A DNA stretch of 64,000 bases from Triglochin maritima (lineage: Eukaryota; Streptophyta; Magnoliopsida; Alismatales; Juncaginaceae): contig OY821776.1 in NCBI GenBank assembly GCA_963682175.1, positions 50,749,300 to 50,813,299 of the forward strand, in the 5' to 3' direction. The notes beneath the pieces are model-generated. The model had not been told where the DNA came from. It worked only from the letters and a program-made list of their open reading frames with translations, and did not search any database. Of this stretch, positions 1 through 11,558 are shown in pieces. Position 1 is the first letter of the stretch; each line of letters opens with the position of its first letter. Made by a program: the position numbers and the translations under genes.

Positions 1-200
1 TTCGGATATCATAATTCGGAATGTATTTTAAACTTGATTCGGATGCGAATTTATTCGAATTCGGATCCGAATTCGACGGATACGAATTCGGATCCCTTTC
101 TCATAAATTCGATCAGATTCGAATTCAGATTCGAGAAAAAAACGGATTCGAATTCGGATACTGACACATCCGCTTCATATCGGTTCTGTTTTCACCCCTA
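1..200. mobile_element. Terminal part of a hAT-like DNA transposon
   Basis: The segment is a run of short, mutually inverted motifs built on ATTCGGATNCGAATTCG and ends at about 200 in TTTTCACCCCTA. Read from the minus strand the terminus is TAGGGGTGAAAA. Plant hAT transposons commonly start with C/TAGGGGTG and carry such subterminal repeats. The other end lies outside the window, so the target duplication cannot be checked. Homology to the paralogous locus at 15589 starts exactly after this terminus. Class assignment is inference. Confidence 0.45.
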
Positions 201-318
201 GTTTAGACCACGGCAAAATAGAAGACGCCAATTAAAAACTACCAAATTAAAGCATATAGACTATGCCATTAGACTAAGTTTTATACTTCTTAAAAAATTA
301 TAGCAGTACCAACGAGGA

Positions 319-1074
319 CCGTAATTTTTTAATATAATAAAAAAATCAAAAATTCGAAATTTAGGAAGAAAAAAAAAATCAAATCTACTCGTATCGCCGT
401 TCCCACCCGCGATCCGTCCCCCTCCAAAAAAAAAAAAATTTTTTAATTTTTTTTTTTCACGGATCGCGGTATCCGTGAATTTTTTTTAAAAAATAATTTT
501 TTTTAAAAAAAAAATTTAAATAATTTTTTTTAAAAATATTTTTTTTTAAAATTTTCTGTTTTACTTTTATTTCTGTTTTTCTTTTTTATTATAACTATTT
601 GTAATCTTTTTTAAAATCTTTTTTTTTTCAAAATATGTTTTCTAATTTATATTATTTTTAAAAAATTTTAAAATTTGTTTTTTTCAAAATACGTCCATAA
701 CTGGACGTATTGAAATATTAGGGTATTTTATACAATAAAAATAAAATTTCTTAACCAGAATAAGAAATTATTTACAAATGAATTTTAAACAAACACTAAA
801 ACTAATAAAAACAAAAAATTGGTAACGTTGTCGAAAATTCTTAGGGTGTACACACATTACAAACAATTTTGAAGGTCGATACAGCAAAAAATTAAAAACA
901 CAATTAATTTTTTTTTAAAAATAATAACAATTACAAAACATATTTTGAAAACAAATATAATAAAAAAACTTAGTTAAAAGGATTTAAAAAAATTCAAAAC
1001 ATAAAACGCTACACTAAAATTCGTGACTTTATTTATTTTCTTTTATTGTTTTTGATTTTTAAAATCATTTTAAC

Positions 1075-1109
<35 letters not shown>

Positions 1110-2429
1110 CTTCAAAATATGTTTTCTAATTTTTATAATTTTTTTAAAAAAATTAATTGTATTTTTAATTTTTTGCAGTATCGACTTTCAAAACTGTTTG
1201 TAATGTGTATTCTCCCTACGAATTTTTGACAACGTTACAAATTTTAAAAATTTAAAATATAGTATTAAATAGGTACATTTTTTTATCTAATAAAAAAAAT
1301 TAAATTTCCAATACCAATATAGGTACATTTTAAAATTGATAACGTTGTCAAAAATTCGTAGGGTGGATACACATTACAAACAGTTTACTAATACTTCAAA
1401 ATATTTTATATTCAAAATTCGTAGGGTTTAACTATATTTTATATATATATACTTCAAAATATGTTTTATAATTTTTATAAATTTGTCAAAAATTCGTAGG
1501 GTGGATACACATTACAAATAGTTTTGAAGGTCGATACTGCAAAAAATTAAAAACACAATTAATTTTTTTAAAATTTTTATAAAAAATAGAAAACATATTT
1601 GAAGTATATATATATAAAACACAGTTAAAATGATTTTAAAAAAATCAAAACATAAAATCAAAAACAATAAAAGAAAATACATAAAGTCAAGGATTTTAGT
1701 TGGAGTGTTTTATGTTTTGAATTTTTTTAAATCATTTTAACTAAGTTTTTTTATTATATTTCTTTTCAAAATATGTTTTGTAATTGTTATTATTTTTTTA
1801 AAAAAATGAATTGTGTTTTAAATTTTTTGTTGTATCGACCTCCAAAACTGTTTTAATGTGTGTACACCCTACGAATTTTCGACAACGTTATCAATTTTTT
1901 GTGTTTGATTAGTTTTAGTGTTTCTTTAATATTTATTTGTAAATAATTACATATTCTGACTAAGAAATTTTATTTTTTTATTGTATAAAATACCCTAACA
2001 ATTCAATACGCCCAGTTATCACCGTGATTTGGAGGTCAATTTTTGAAAAATTTAAAAACAGATTTTAATTTTTTTAAAAAAAATATAAATTAGAAAACAT
2101 ATTTTGAAAAAAAAATTTAAAAAAGATTACAAATAATTATAATAAAAAAGAAAAACAGAAATAAAGAAAATAAAACTAAAACAGAAAACTTTAAAAAAAA
2201 CTAGTTTTTAAAAAAAAATTATTTAAAAAAAAAAATCACGGATCGCGGTTTAGAACCGCGATCCGTGAAAATTTTCACCAAAAAAAAAATTTGGGGGGAA
2301 CGGATCGCGGGTGGGAACCGCGATCCGTGCCCCCACGGACCCGCGATCCGAGTAGATTTGAAATGAATTTTTTTTTTCTTCCTAAATTTCGAATTTTTGA
2401 TTTTTTTTTATTATATAAAAAAATTACGG
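319..2429. mobile_element. 2.1-kb foldback (fully palindromic) non-autonomous DNA transposon
   Basis: The left end CCGTAATTTTTTA and right end AAAAAATTACGG are inverted copies. The inverted match continues through the GC-rich motif ACCGCGATCCG near both ends and the block around TACGTCC at 690 and GGGCGTATTG near 2010, so most of the element can fold on itself. It is very AT-rich inside. Flanks 311-318 (AACGAGGA) and 2430-2437 (ATCGAGGA) form an 8-bp target duplication with one mismatch; a 9-bp reading, as for MULEs, is equally possible. There is no convincing coding region: the frames at 2275-2571 lie across the hairpin DNA of the right end. A solo end of the same family is at 38892. Class (hAT or MULE) is undecided; the element itself is clear. 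Confidence 0.85.
2237..2349. repeat. Stacked GC-rich hairpins inside the right terminal repeat
   Basis: The block holds a near-perfect hairpin (CACGGATCGCGG, short loop, CCGCGATCCGTG at 2237-2267) followed by two more inverted copies of ACCGCGATCCG. Matching motifs lie at 405-480 in the left terminal repeat. It stands out against the surrounding poly-A/T and is rich in CpG. Such subterminal palindromes may be transposase-binding sites; that role is inferred. Confidence 0.6.
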
Positions 2430-3469
2430 ATCGAGGACTTATTTTAGAACACAATTTCATATTTTTAATAAAAAACAAAAAGCTTCTCCCTATGACTTCT
2501 CCGTATTCTAATTTCCAAAGACACGCGATTCCTTTCTTGCATTGGTGGAAGTAAGTAGCAAAAGTCAACAATAAGTTTCTTGTATTATTTATATGAAATT
2601 ACAAACCATCAATGGAAGACATTAATTGTCATTATTTTAAAATCCAAAGAGTATACCAATTGATAATTACTATTACATTAAAATTATACGGAAAAAATTA
2701 CATTCAAGCGTAGGGAATCTATGTAAAATCAAATTAATATCCTTAAAAATATACCACCCTATGTTCCACGCATTAATCACACAAAACATAAAACAAGTAA
2801 TAATAAAAAAGTTATGAAAACGTCAAGACATTTTTGCTAAGTCAATGAAAAGGCAAACTGCATTTAATATTTTTGAAAATGAAATTATATTAATATTGTA
2901 CAAATATTTGTTTTTAACAAAAACCAAGTCCCGCATTTCTGTACGCACGTCATGACTAGAATAGAATTAATTAATAAAATCACAAAATTCAATATAAAGA
3001 GCGTGCTGCAGTGGCACTAATTTCTCAACCATTTCCCACTTCACAAGTTTACAATCACATTCAATTAATTTTCCAATGTCTCCAAAATCAATCCTTGTGT
3101 TTGTTGCTCTTGTTGTCGCCCTACTGTTCATCTTTTCTAAGGTGTCTGCGAACATTGAAAACCTCAATGAGGACTCAACTGGTATGATCGAGTAAAAAAG
3201 TTTCATTTCAATTTCGTAAAATTATGTATGCCGTCGAAGTTTAATTAATTTTGCATTTATGTACCCATGCACAGATGTTAGCATGTTAACTGAAAATCAT
3301 GAACAAGAATACGTAATTTGCGGTTGAATTATTTTTGTTTGTTTCTCCTAATTACCATAATATATATTAATTGTGTGATGCTATTTGGAAAAATAGATGA
3401 GGTTTCTTCAAACTGGGGAGGTAAGTGGTGTTGCGGAGAATGGTACAAGGGCATTGTTAACCGCAGTGT

Positions 3470-5090
3470 TTTGAGGTCGTGGACGACCTCACAACCGGGT
3501 TAAAACCTTTTTAACCCCGTAAAATCAAGGTCGTGGATGACCGGGTCGACGACCTGGTCGTCCATTATTTTATTAATTTCTGATTATTATTTTTTTGGTT
3601 TTTTTTGTTTTGATTTTTTGAATTTTTTGTTTGAGTTTTTTTTTAATTTTTTTTTCAAAATACGTTTCATAATTGTTTTGATGGACCTCGAAATGATGTA
3701 GAGGAAAGAGATAGGTTGTTGTGGGTTATGTTGGGTTGTGGTTAAGGGGTGAATAGTATAGGAAAGAGAAGAAAGTGAGTTGAGGAAAGAGAAAACTGAC
3801 GTGGAAGAGAGAGAAACACTAGTGCAGAATGCTCGATAGACGTCACCAAATAGACGTCGGATATACAAACATCCAATGTCTATACCGATAGACGTCGGAT
3901 ATTTGGACATCCGACGTCTATAGGTTTGTAGAAACGTCGGTTGTTTAGTATAACCGACGTCTATACCTCCTGAAAGAAGAAAATATTTTTTGTTTATTTT
4001 TTTGGATTTATTTCGTATAAGAATTTATGTGGATTTCTTTTGTATCAGAAATAACGCAATTTTTTGGGATTTATTTCGTGTAAGAATTAACTCATTTTTT
4101 TTTGAATTTATTTTGTATAAGAAATAACACAACTTTTAGGATTTATTTCGTGTAAGAATTTATGTGGATTATTTTGTATAAGAATAATGTGGATTTAAAA
4201 ATAATTACAATCACATGTGTGTTGTGTTGTACACATGTGTGTGTATGGTGACATGTTTAGTCTCACATTGGAGAAAGTTTTTTATTGGTGGAGTTGAAGT
4301 ACTCCACCACTCTTTTACTTCTAAATGATAGTTTGGTACCACACTACAAAATGCAAGTGAGATACATATATACATTTAATGGTCAAAAGATTGGCACTTG
4401 GGGCACTTGGGCAACTTGGGCTTAAAATGGTTGCAACGTTTTTTTTTACTATTAACCCATGTATAGACGTCGGTTGTATATGGTAGCCGAAGTATTTTTT
4501 TATTAATTATTGTTATTTCAAAGTATAGACGTCGGATGTATAACATGACCGACGTCTATAGATCATGCTGTATGAATAGACGTCGGTCAATCTATATATC
4601 TGACGTCTATTTGGTGTAATAGTTTAGTCCCACATCGCAGAATTTATTTTTGTTGGTGTGGTTGATGTACTCCACTACTCCTTTACTGCTGAACGCGAAC
4701 GACTTGGGGCACCTGCGCATGTTGGGCTTGATATTCGTGGTTATTTGTCAAAAGTTTGGCACTTGAGCTTGATTAATGTGAGTGCAGAATGTCCGATATA
4801 CGTTCCAATGTATTTTTTGGTTAATTAACATATAATAGACGTCGGTTGTATATAGCCGACGTGTATACACTGTATAGACGTCGGTCGTATATAGCCGACG
4901 TCTATACAACAAGGAATAGACGACGGGGAAATAGACGTCGGGTACTTGGACCGTCGAAATCCGACGTCTATACCACTATATATCCGACGTATATGGACTT
5001 TTCTGCACTAGTGAAAACTGATTTTGAAGAGAGAGAGCTGATGACCAGGTCGTCGAGGTCGTGGTTAGTGATGACCTAACGGACAAACAC
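3470..5090. other. Composite insertion splitting the peptide gene
   Basis: Outside the CACTA element, the sequence on both sides (3470-3816 and 5014-5090) does not look like the gene. Both sides carry related inverted motifs: GACGACCTGGTCGTC near 3550 and GACCAGGTCGTCGAGG near 5042. A short imperfect direct repeat, GAAAACTGA...GAAGAGAGAG, flanks the CACTA element. This suggests an older DNA element into which CACTA jumped. I could not fix its exact ends or a target duplication. Confidence 0.4.
3817..5013. mobile_element. Non-autonomous CACTA (CMC/EnSpm) transposon, 1197 bp
   Basis: It starts CACTAGTGCAGAA and ends TTCTGCACTAGTG, perfect inverted termini, flanked by a 3-bp duplication AAA at 3814-3816 and 5014-5016. 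Both properties are diagnostic of CACTA elements. Inside are more than a dozen copies, in both orientations, of a motif built on TAGACGTCGG, concentrated toward the ends; these resemble the subterminal transposase-binding repeats of the superfamily. There is no transposase-sized ORF, so mobility would depend on an enzyme encoded elsewhere. Confidence 0.9.
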
Positions 5091-5165
5091 CGGTGTAAGC
5101 CGGGCCACTGTAGCTATTGCTGTGGAACTTATTTCGAGGGACATTGCAGCCATTGGTGCCACTAA

Positions 5166-5657
5166 TAGTTAATTATATATCCACAACGAAGATGATGGTT
5201 TTAAGCTAAATAAATAAGTTGTTATATGCAGCAGAGTGTGGTTTGCAATGTGTTGTATCGCTCTGATAAATCATCATGCTTCGTGTATAAATAAATTATA
5301 CATGTTACTATTATATATGCATGGATGGTCGACTTTTTGTTTCCCCGCATTAAGATTTTAGATATGCTCTACAAAGTGATATAACTAATGTACGTATATG
5401 TGTCATGCATGCGTACGTCCAACATTATTTACAACCACCTATATAAAAAGGTGTTAAAATGAAAGCTAATCGAGACCCCGAAAGTTTATTTTTCATCGGA
5501 TACACATGGCTATCTCAAGATATCAACTCATCAAGTTTGAACTCTATATTCATTCATACGAAGATCTTATTAGAATTCTTATAAATACATCGTCCATTAT
5601 CCTGCATAAACAATATATTAGATTTTTAAATGTGAAAAAATTATAACAACTAATAGA
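5166..5657. other. AT-rich intergenic stretch downstream of the peptide relic
   Basis: Unannotated, AT-rich DNA with no frame or repeat I can support. It continues after the solo LTR at 7875. Removing the LTR and one TSD copy restores a continuous target around GTAAG. Confidence 0.4.
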
Positions 5658-5662
5658 GTAAG

Positions 5663-7869
5663 TTAACATCCCGAAGCAGCGGAAATTTAAATTTTTTCAT
5701 CAAGACATCAGAGACCAATAATCAAAGAACCGAATTGTTACTTATCATAAAAACATCGAAGTGGTGCACCATATTACATCAGAGTTTGTTAAAAAGCTAC
5801 ATTATTACATCAGATATAACAAAAGGAGATACAAGTAATAATGTCGACCTCAGTGGTCCGAACGAGAGCATCTGATCCCAAAATGTGTGTCCGTTGTCAC
5901 CACCCAACTGGACCTACTGCGGTCCTGAAACAAAACATGCAACAACAATGCCTGAGTTTCCATAAAGAAACCTCGTATGTCAAGCTCACCTATATGCATG
6001 CAGTAGTACAAATGAACATATCATACTAGTAGCATGTCATGTCGTCAACAGTAAGGAAAACAGTTCCCCCGAAGGGTAACACGGGACATCAGTCCGACAA
6101 TCATCATCAGGTCTCCCAAGGAGACCTACCGTAGGCACATACGGTCTAGCGGAACAAGACGTGACGCTCCCCACACGCGGCTATACTAAACATGGGGTTC
6201 GACAAGGAGCATCCGCCAAGTCCGCGCCATAAGAAACATATATGTAACTTCGTGGTCGAAACCACCCCAACGGAGTCGTCGCTCGATTGGTCCATCAATC
6301 ATCATCTCAGTAGGTGCCCAGCTGAGGAAAACATAGCCGGAATAGCATCGGCCCATCAAACATCATAGCTGGAACAACATCGGTCCATCATCGTCGAAAC
6401 AACATCGGTGGTCCAACAATACGTCCAGCACAGCATCGGACAGGTCCAGACCGAAGTCCGTCGGGTCATCAGGCTCCACGAGCCGCAAACACCAACTTCG
6501 TCGCTATAAAAGCAGGGCAGCGACCTCCGTAGCCATTCAGGTCGGTAGTCACCTCACCCAACGACAATTGCGTGCCCACACAACATCATACATTGGGATC
6601 CGCGATCCCTCAGGCCTGCTACACTACAATGAGTCCATCCATCCATCACATCAAGTCACAATCCATACACGAAGGTGACACGTCCCGAACACTCACACTC
6701 TTCCACACGGCGGTCCCTAGGCAAGCACGCGTAACGCGCCCACCGTCACCTCCCAGCTCACGCACAATGCGAGGACACGGGTTTCCGTGGACAGAGTTGG
6801 CATCACAAAAGTACTGGGAATTCAGTTCTGTGCACAAACGGTCGACCGAAAGAGGCAATCCGGTCGACCGTTCCCATCAGGTTCGGTCGACCGAAAGTCT
6901 GCAACGGTCAAACTCTCTGCGCAAAACCTAAGTCCCAACGGTCGAACAATAGTCTAAAACCGGTCAACCGATACGTGGTCAAAATCCGGAGTCTGGTCAA
7001 CATAAATCCATACTAACGGTCGACCGACTCAGGGTCCCGGTCGACCGAAAACTACCAGGGCATCCTAGCAATTCTACGTCATATAGCGGTCGAACACATA
7101 CCAAATAACGGTCGAACAATCATGCATAATAATCGAGTACACTTAAGTTCCGGTCGAACGAAAACATAGGACCAGTCGACCGAAAACAAACATGCAACCC
7201 CGACCCACCAGCACAATGCACTACTGGTCGACCGCCACAAGGCATCGTCCGACCGGTGTTGGTTAAAGTCGGGTAAAAATGCATTACATCGGTCGACCGC
7301 CCGATGGAATCGTCGACCGTTGGTCGTCTGCAACCTTGCACCAGCTAAGGATTTACGCCATACTCGTCGCCTGTGAGGTCTCCGACCTCCCGCGACCGCC
7401 CAACACTTCACCCACACGTGGGTTAGCAATAAAATCACACTATTGAACTGGCATACCTCACAAAAGCGACGAAACCGCCGGAGCCTCGCTTGCGCAACGT
7501 CGTCTCTGAAAACCTCCTCGCGCGCCAACCTCAGCGCACCTCACGTCTCTTGCGCACACTCACCTCTGAAGACCGGAGCTCTTGCCACCTCCTCTGCCGC
7601 GCCGGAAAAGGAAAAGAAGAAGGTGAGAGATGTGGTGGAAGGAAGGAATGAGGAAGAAGAAAGGAAATGGAGGTGGAGGTGTTGGGTTTAAAAACTCCCC
7701 CAACAACACCCAACCCGTACCCTACGCACCACCCCAACCATACCTCACCATCCCTCTCACTCTCTCTCCAAGCCTCCAAGTCAACCCAGCCCATACCTCC
7801 CCTCTCCTCTTACTGCACTAAACTCCATTTAACCACTAATTAAACCTTAAATGGGTTAAGGATATTACA
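5663..7869 (-). mobile_element. Solo LTR (2207 bp) of an LTR retrotransposon
   Basis: On the minus strand it begins TGTAATATCC and ends GGATGTTAA. It is flanked by a perfect 5-bp duplication GTAAG (5658-5662 and 7870-7874). No internal region, primer-binding site or second LTR is present, so it is a solo LTR left by LTR-LTR recombination. TGTAATATCC starts are known from long-LTR Gypsy (Tekay/Del-like) elements; that lineage call is inference. The interior carries the palindrome CGGTCGACCG many times (6839-7320). A diverged relative is at about 9.0-15.6 kb. Reading frames inside it, including those at 6572-6931 and 7079-7528, show no domain and are treated as fortuitous. Confidence 0.85.
6839..7320. 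repeat. Cluster of CGGTCGACCG palindromes
   Basis: Perfect copies of the 10-bp palindrome start at 6839, 6861, 6884, 7017, 7038 and 7290. About ten one- or two-mismatch versions lie between them, such as CGGTCGAAC and CGGTCAACC. Neighbouring sites are often 21-23 bp apart. The cluster lies inside the solo LTR. Confidence 0.85.
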
Positions 7870-7874
7870 GTAAG

Positions 7875-8072
7875 CTAGCTATATATGTGTCTCATGCATA
7901 TATAAAAGAGATTGCGTGATTTGCTTGGGTGCATCTCAGAAGTAGCATAATTGTGTCTTTACACCCGTGTTTTCATTATTGGCTTACGTGCACCTACATT
8001 TAATTACAAATTATTTGATTACACATCTGTCGTTTGTGTGGTCCCGTACTCCGACACTGTTACTGTTGAGAA
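7875..8072. other. AT-rich spacer
   Basis: No supported gene. It joins the solo LTR to the inverted repeat that starts at 8073. Confidence 0.3.
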
Positions 8073-8312
8073 TTTTGCAAAATATATCTTGTAAAATTAA
8101 ATATGTCCTTAATGTTAAATATATAAACAAAAAAAATAAACAAGGAAAAAACTCAAACCCACTAATCATCCCCCGCCTTCTCTCCTACTATCATACACTA
8201 CCACCACCGTCGTCGTTAGTGGGTTTGAGTTTTTTCCTTGTTTATTTTTTTTGTTTATATATTTAACATTAAAGACATATTTAATTTTACAATATATATT
8301 TTGCAAAATATA
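8073..8312. repeat. Near-perfect inverted repeat (about 92-97-bp arms)
   Basis: The left arm 8073-8164 and right arm 8216-8312 are reverse complements with few differences; both carry AAATATATAAACAAAAAA and CAAGGAAAAAACTCAAACCC or their complements. They flank a 51-bp GC-richer loop with TACCACCACCGTCGTCGT. That loop sequence recurs as a direct repeat just outside at 8353-8387. No target duplication was found, so it may be a MITE or a local inverted duplication. A transcript would form a long, almost perfect stem. Confidence 0.75.
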
Positions 8313-8387
8313 TCATACACTACTATGCACACACTACCACCATATTTTCCTACTATCATACACTACCACCACCGTCGTCGTCAACGA

Positions 8388-9034
8388 TGAACCCCGCCGA
8401 CCTCGCTTTCTCTCCCTCACATAATTAAGGTCTTCAAAATATAAGCAAAATACTCAAAATCCGGGGTTAAAAAATCCACGGAACCCACCCATTAGGTGGC
8501 ACCATCCTTGCGTACCACTGCTACCGATCCACAAGTACAAAGGAGCAAACTACAAATATAAAGCTCAACCAATGTAATTAATTATTATCTTTTAACTACA
8601 AAGATTAGGATCATTTATACTACAAAGATTGATTGTTTAGTAGAATACAATTTGTGATTCGGTAAAGTTTGAATTCAAGTGTTTTTCTTGTTTTATAGAA
8701 GGAGAAAAAATTGCCATATTTGCTCGTATACATGCACACACTTAATTCCTTATATATTTAATAAAATATTCCATGTAATTATATTTATGATGACACCATC
8801 ATTTTGTTTTTAGTTGAAATGGTAAGAAGATGAAGAAAAATTCAACGTATAAATTAAATTAGTACCCAAGTCTAATCCTACTTCAAGTTGCGATTGACAA
8901 AATATGTGTCACATATTTTGATGTTAAAACTAACTTAAACACATCACACATGACGTCCACCGTTGTTCCTTGAATTGACTGACATTAGCCTGGATCACGC
9001 TAAAGTGACCATTTTATTAATAAAAAAATGTGTG
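8388..9034. other. AT-rich intergenic DNA
   Basis: No coding region, RNA gene or clear repeat seen. Confidence 0.3.
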
Positions 9035-9575
9035 CACCATCGACGTTAGAAAATTTAAACTTTAAAAATCAAAGGAACACAATGATTAAGATCATCAAGA
9101 ATAAAAATATTACTCATAAAAATACTTAAATATCTCTGGTGCACCATATTACATAAGAGTTTGTCAAAATTATGATTACATCTGAAAACATGAATATACA
9201 AAAGATATAGATACATGTAATCATAACGACCTAAAAGCAGACTGGGGGATCTAATCTTAAAGTGCAATCTCCCTCGACCACCACCCGTCGGAACCTACCG
9301 CGGTCCTAAAAATTAAACATAACACCAAATTAAATTAAACATACAAAAATTCCACAAGAAAATCTCATACAACAAGCTCACATATATGCACTTATCATAC
9401 TAGTATAGCATGACATGATACAAAGTAATAAAACAACATTCCCTCCAATGGTAAAGTTGGACATTCGTCCCACAATTGTCTCCACCACCACACAAGCCAC
9501 ACGATCCACAACATCATCGGGTCTCCATGGATACCTACCGTAGACATATACGACCTTACGGACAGTACGCAACAA

Positions 9576-9581
9576 CCCCCC

Positions 9582-9598
<17 letters not shown>
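9576..9598. repeat. Poly-C tract (23 C) followed by (CA)n
   Basis: An uninterrupted C run passes into CACACACA to about 9614. The minus strand is a G run with G-quadruplex potential. Length may be affected by sequencing or assembly error. Confidence 0.8.
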
Positions 9599-9612
<14 letters not shown>

Positions 9613-10329
9613 ACGCAGCTACACAAGCCAAAGAGATCGGTGAGGAGGTGTTCGCATTTCCGCGCCGATAGAATCAGATCTGAAAACATCGTTGTCCACC
9701 ACTACACCGACGGAGTCGTCGCTCAGGTTGGTCCACTGCTCAGTAGGTGCCCAGCTGAGTTGTCCTACCGGAAAACATCGTCGACAGTCCACCGCCGCTA
9801 CCACACAAACCACGCGTTGTCCTCCCTGCCACCACACAGGGGACCTCCCGTCGCCACACAGGTCGCACGGGATCGTGCATTCACCGCCTATCAAGGCCAG
9901 TTGAACCTATCCGCCACCCAAAGGGCCACACAATAGACCGATTTGAACCAAAGTCCGCAGGGTCATCGTGCTCCACATGCAGACACCAACTCTGTCGCTA
10001 TAAAAGGAGGGCAACGACCTCCGTAACCTTCAAGACCGATAGTCACTAGACCCAACGAAAGTTGCGTGCCCACTGAAAGCATTGAGATCCGCGATCCCAC
10101 ATGCTACTACTCTAATGAGAGTCAAGGCATTACACTACACCACAATCTATAATACAGAGGTGGCACGTCCCAAGTATTCACACTATTCCACACGGTGGTC
10201 CTTGGATAGGCACGAGCAACGTACCCACTGTCACCTCCTAGCTCACACTCTGAACGAGGACACAGATTTCCGTGGACAGAGTTGACACTCGCACTATGAC
10301 AGGAACTCAATTCTGGCCCCAAACGATCA

Positions 10330-10830
10330 ATCGAAAAAGATATACCGGCCGACCTTTCCCCAAAAGATCGGTCGATCAGACGCCTACAACAGTCGAACTC
10401 TGTGCTCAGAACTTGATCTTCAACGGTCAAACAAGATCCACCGACGATTGACCATTTAGGGGGTCGAGGCCTGACCAAAACTAAGGCATACAAGGCAAAC
10501 CGATCGACCGGCTCAGGGGCCCTGGTCGTCCGAAATAAACAGGGAAACCTATATGCATCTAGTCATAAACGGTCGCACAAAAGGTATAAATCAGCAGACC
10601 GCTACATAGTCAAAATCCGGACTCAATCTAAGTCAAATTCAAGTCAACGGTCGAACAGCTCAGGAGCCCCATTTGACCGCACAATAGCAGAAGCACTTCT
10701 GATCCACCAGCATAAGTACGACCGGTCGACAGCTGAAAGGCGTCGTTTGACTGGTGTTGGTTAAGATCAGGAACTACACTAAGACCGGTCGACCACAACA
10801 AGCATTGGTCGACCGATCGCCGGCAACTAC
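10330..10830. repeat. Degenerate CGGTCGACCG cluster
   Basis: At least eight mutated copies (CGGTCGAAC, CCGGTCGACAG, CGATCGACCGG, TGGTCGACCG and others) lie at the position equivalent to the cluster in the solo LTR at 6839-7320, consistent with an older insertion of the same family. Confidence 0.65.
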
Positions 10831-11558
10831 CTAGCATATCCAGGTATCATTGTTGCCTCTCATTGCCAGCGAGGTCTCCGACCTCCGGCGACGAGCAAAA
10901 CTCCACACCCACGAGTGTGGTTAAGCCTCTAATGCGGGAACTTGACATACCTTCATATTGCGATCCCCGGAGTTCATCGAAGCTCCACATCTCGCGCCTT
11001 CTTCAGACGTCCCCACACGTAATCAACATAACATGCAAGATAATTAAAAGTACTCCCAAGGTCACTAATATGGAAGCATGCAAAACCCAACCAAAATATC
11101 ATGTTATACTAAAACATGCATTTATGTATCAAGATGTAACCATGGGCGGTGGATGTTTAATGGTCAACGTGAACGTGCCAAACAAGATGAGCTGGTTATG
11201 AGAGTGGAAAAATAACGTGTAGCATGGTGGTCCAACTAATAGTGCACATGCAACCCACTAGATGAAGACACGACTAAAGTTGTGGTAACGAGTAGCCATG
11301 GTAAAAATATATAATACCATATCTATATGAGTTAATCCATGTTGTTTTCATGAAATATAATTATCTATTATTTAAGACATTTATCCAGTCATGTATATAG
11401 ATCCTGTTATTATCACCTAATCAACAATCCAAGTATGCACACAAGTACATGAGAAGAATAACAAGTTGCACCAACTCACCCAATAACATTACACTAACGA
11501 GTGCTATGCTTATTACCACATCGTGATCAAGTTAGTACATTGTGATCATATAGTAACC

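Larger units (their letters stand above)
3076..5165 (+). pseudogene. Small Cys-rich secreted peptide gene, interrupted by transposons
   Basis: Exon A (3076-3181) opens with ATG and encodes a classical signal peptide, MSPKSILVFVALVVALLFIF, ending near VSA. A GT donor follows at 3182. A second coding piece starts after an AG at 3396 and carries WGGKWCCGEWYKG; its phase fits exon A. The frame then runs into foreign DNA near 3470. The Cys-rich C-terminal part resumes at 5091-5165 with GHCSYCCGTYFEGHCSHWC and a TAA stop. Inserted between the halves are an undetermined segment and a CACTA element. The relic paralogue at 15862 shares KWCCG...W..GHC. The family is unrecognised; the layout resembles small secreted glycine- or Cys-rich plant peptides. 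It is probably dead unless the insertion is spliced out. Confidence 0.5.

Noticed and set aside
6572..7528. Frames of 119 and 149 codons in the solo LTR
   Set aside because: They lie inside an LTR with TSD, contain no domain and owe their length to GC-rich repeated motifs.
9378..9936. Overlapping frames around the poly-C/CA tract
   Set aside because: Low-complexity translation inside a decayed LTR; no conserved feature.
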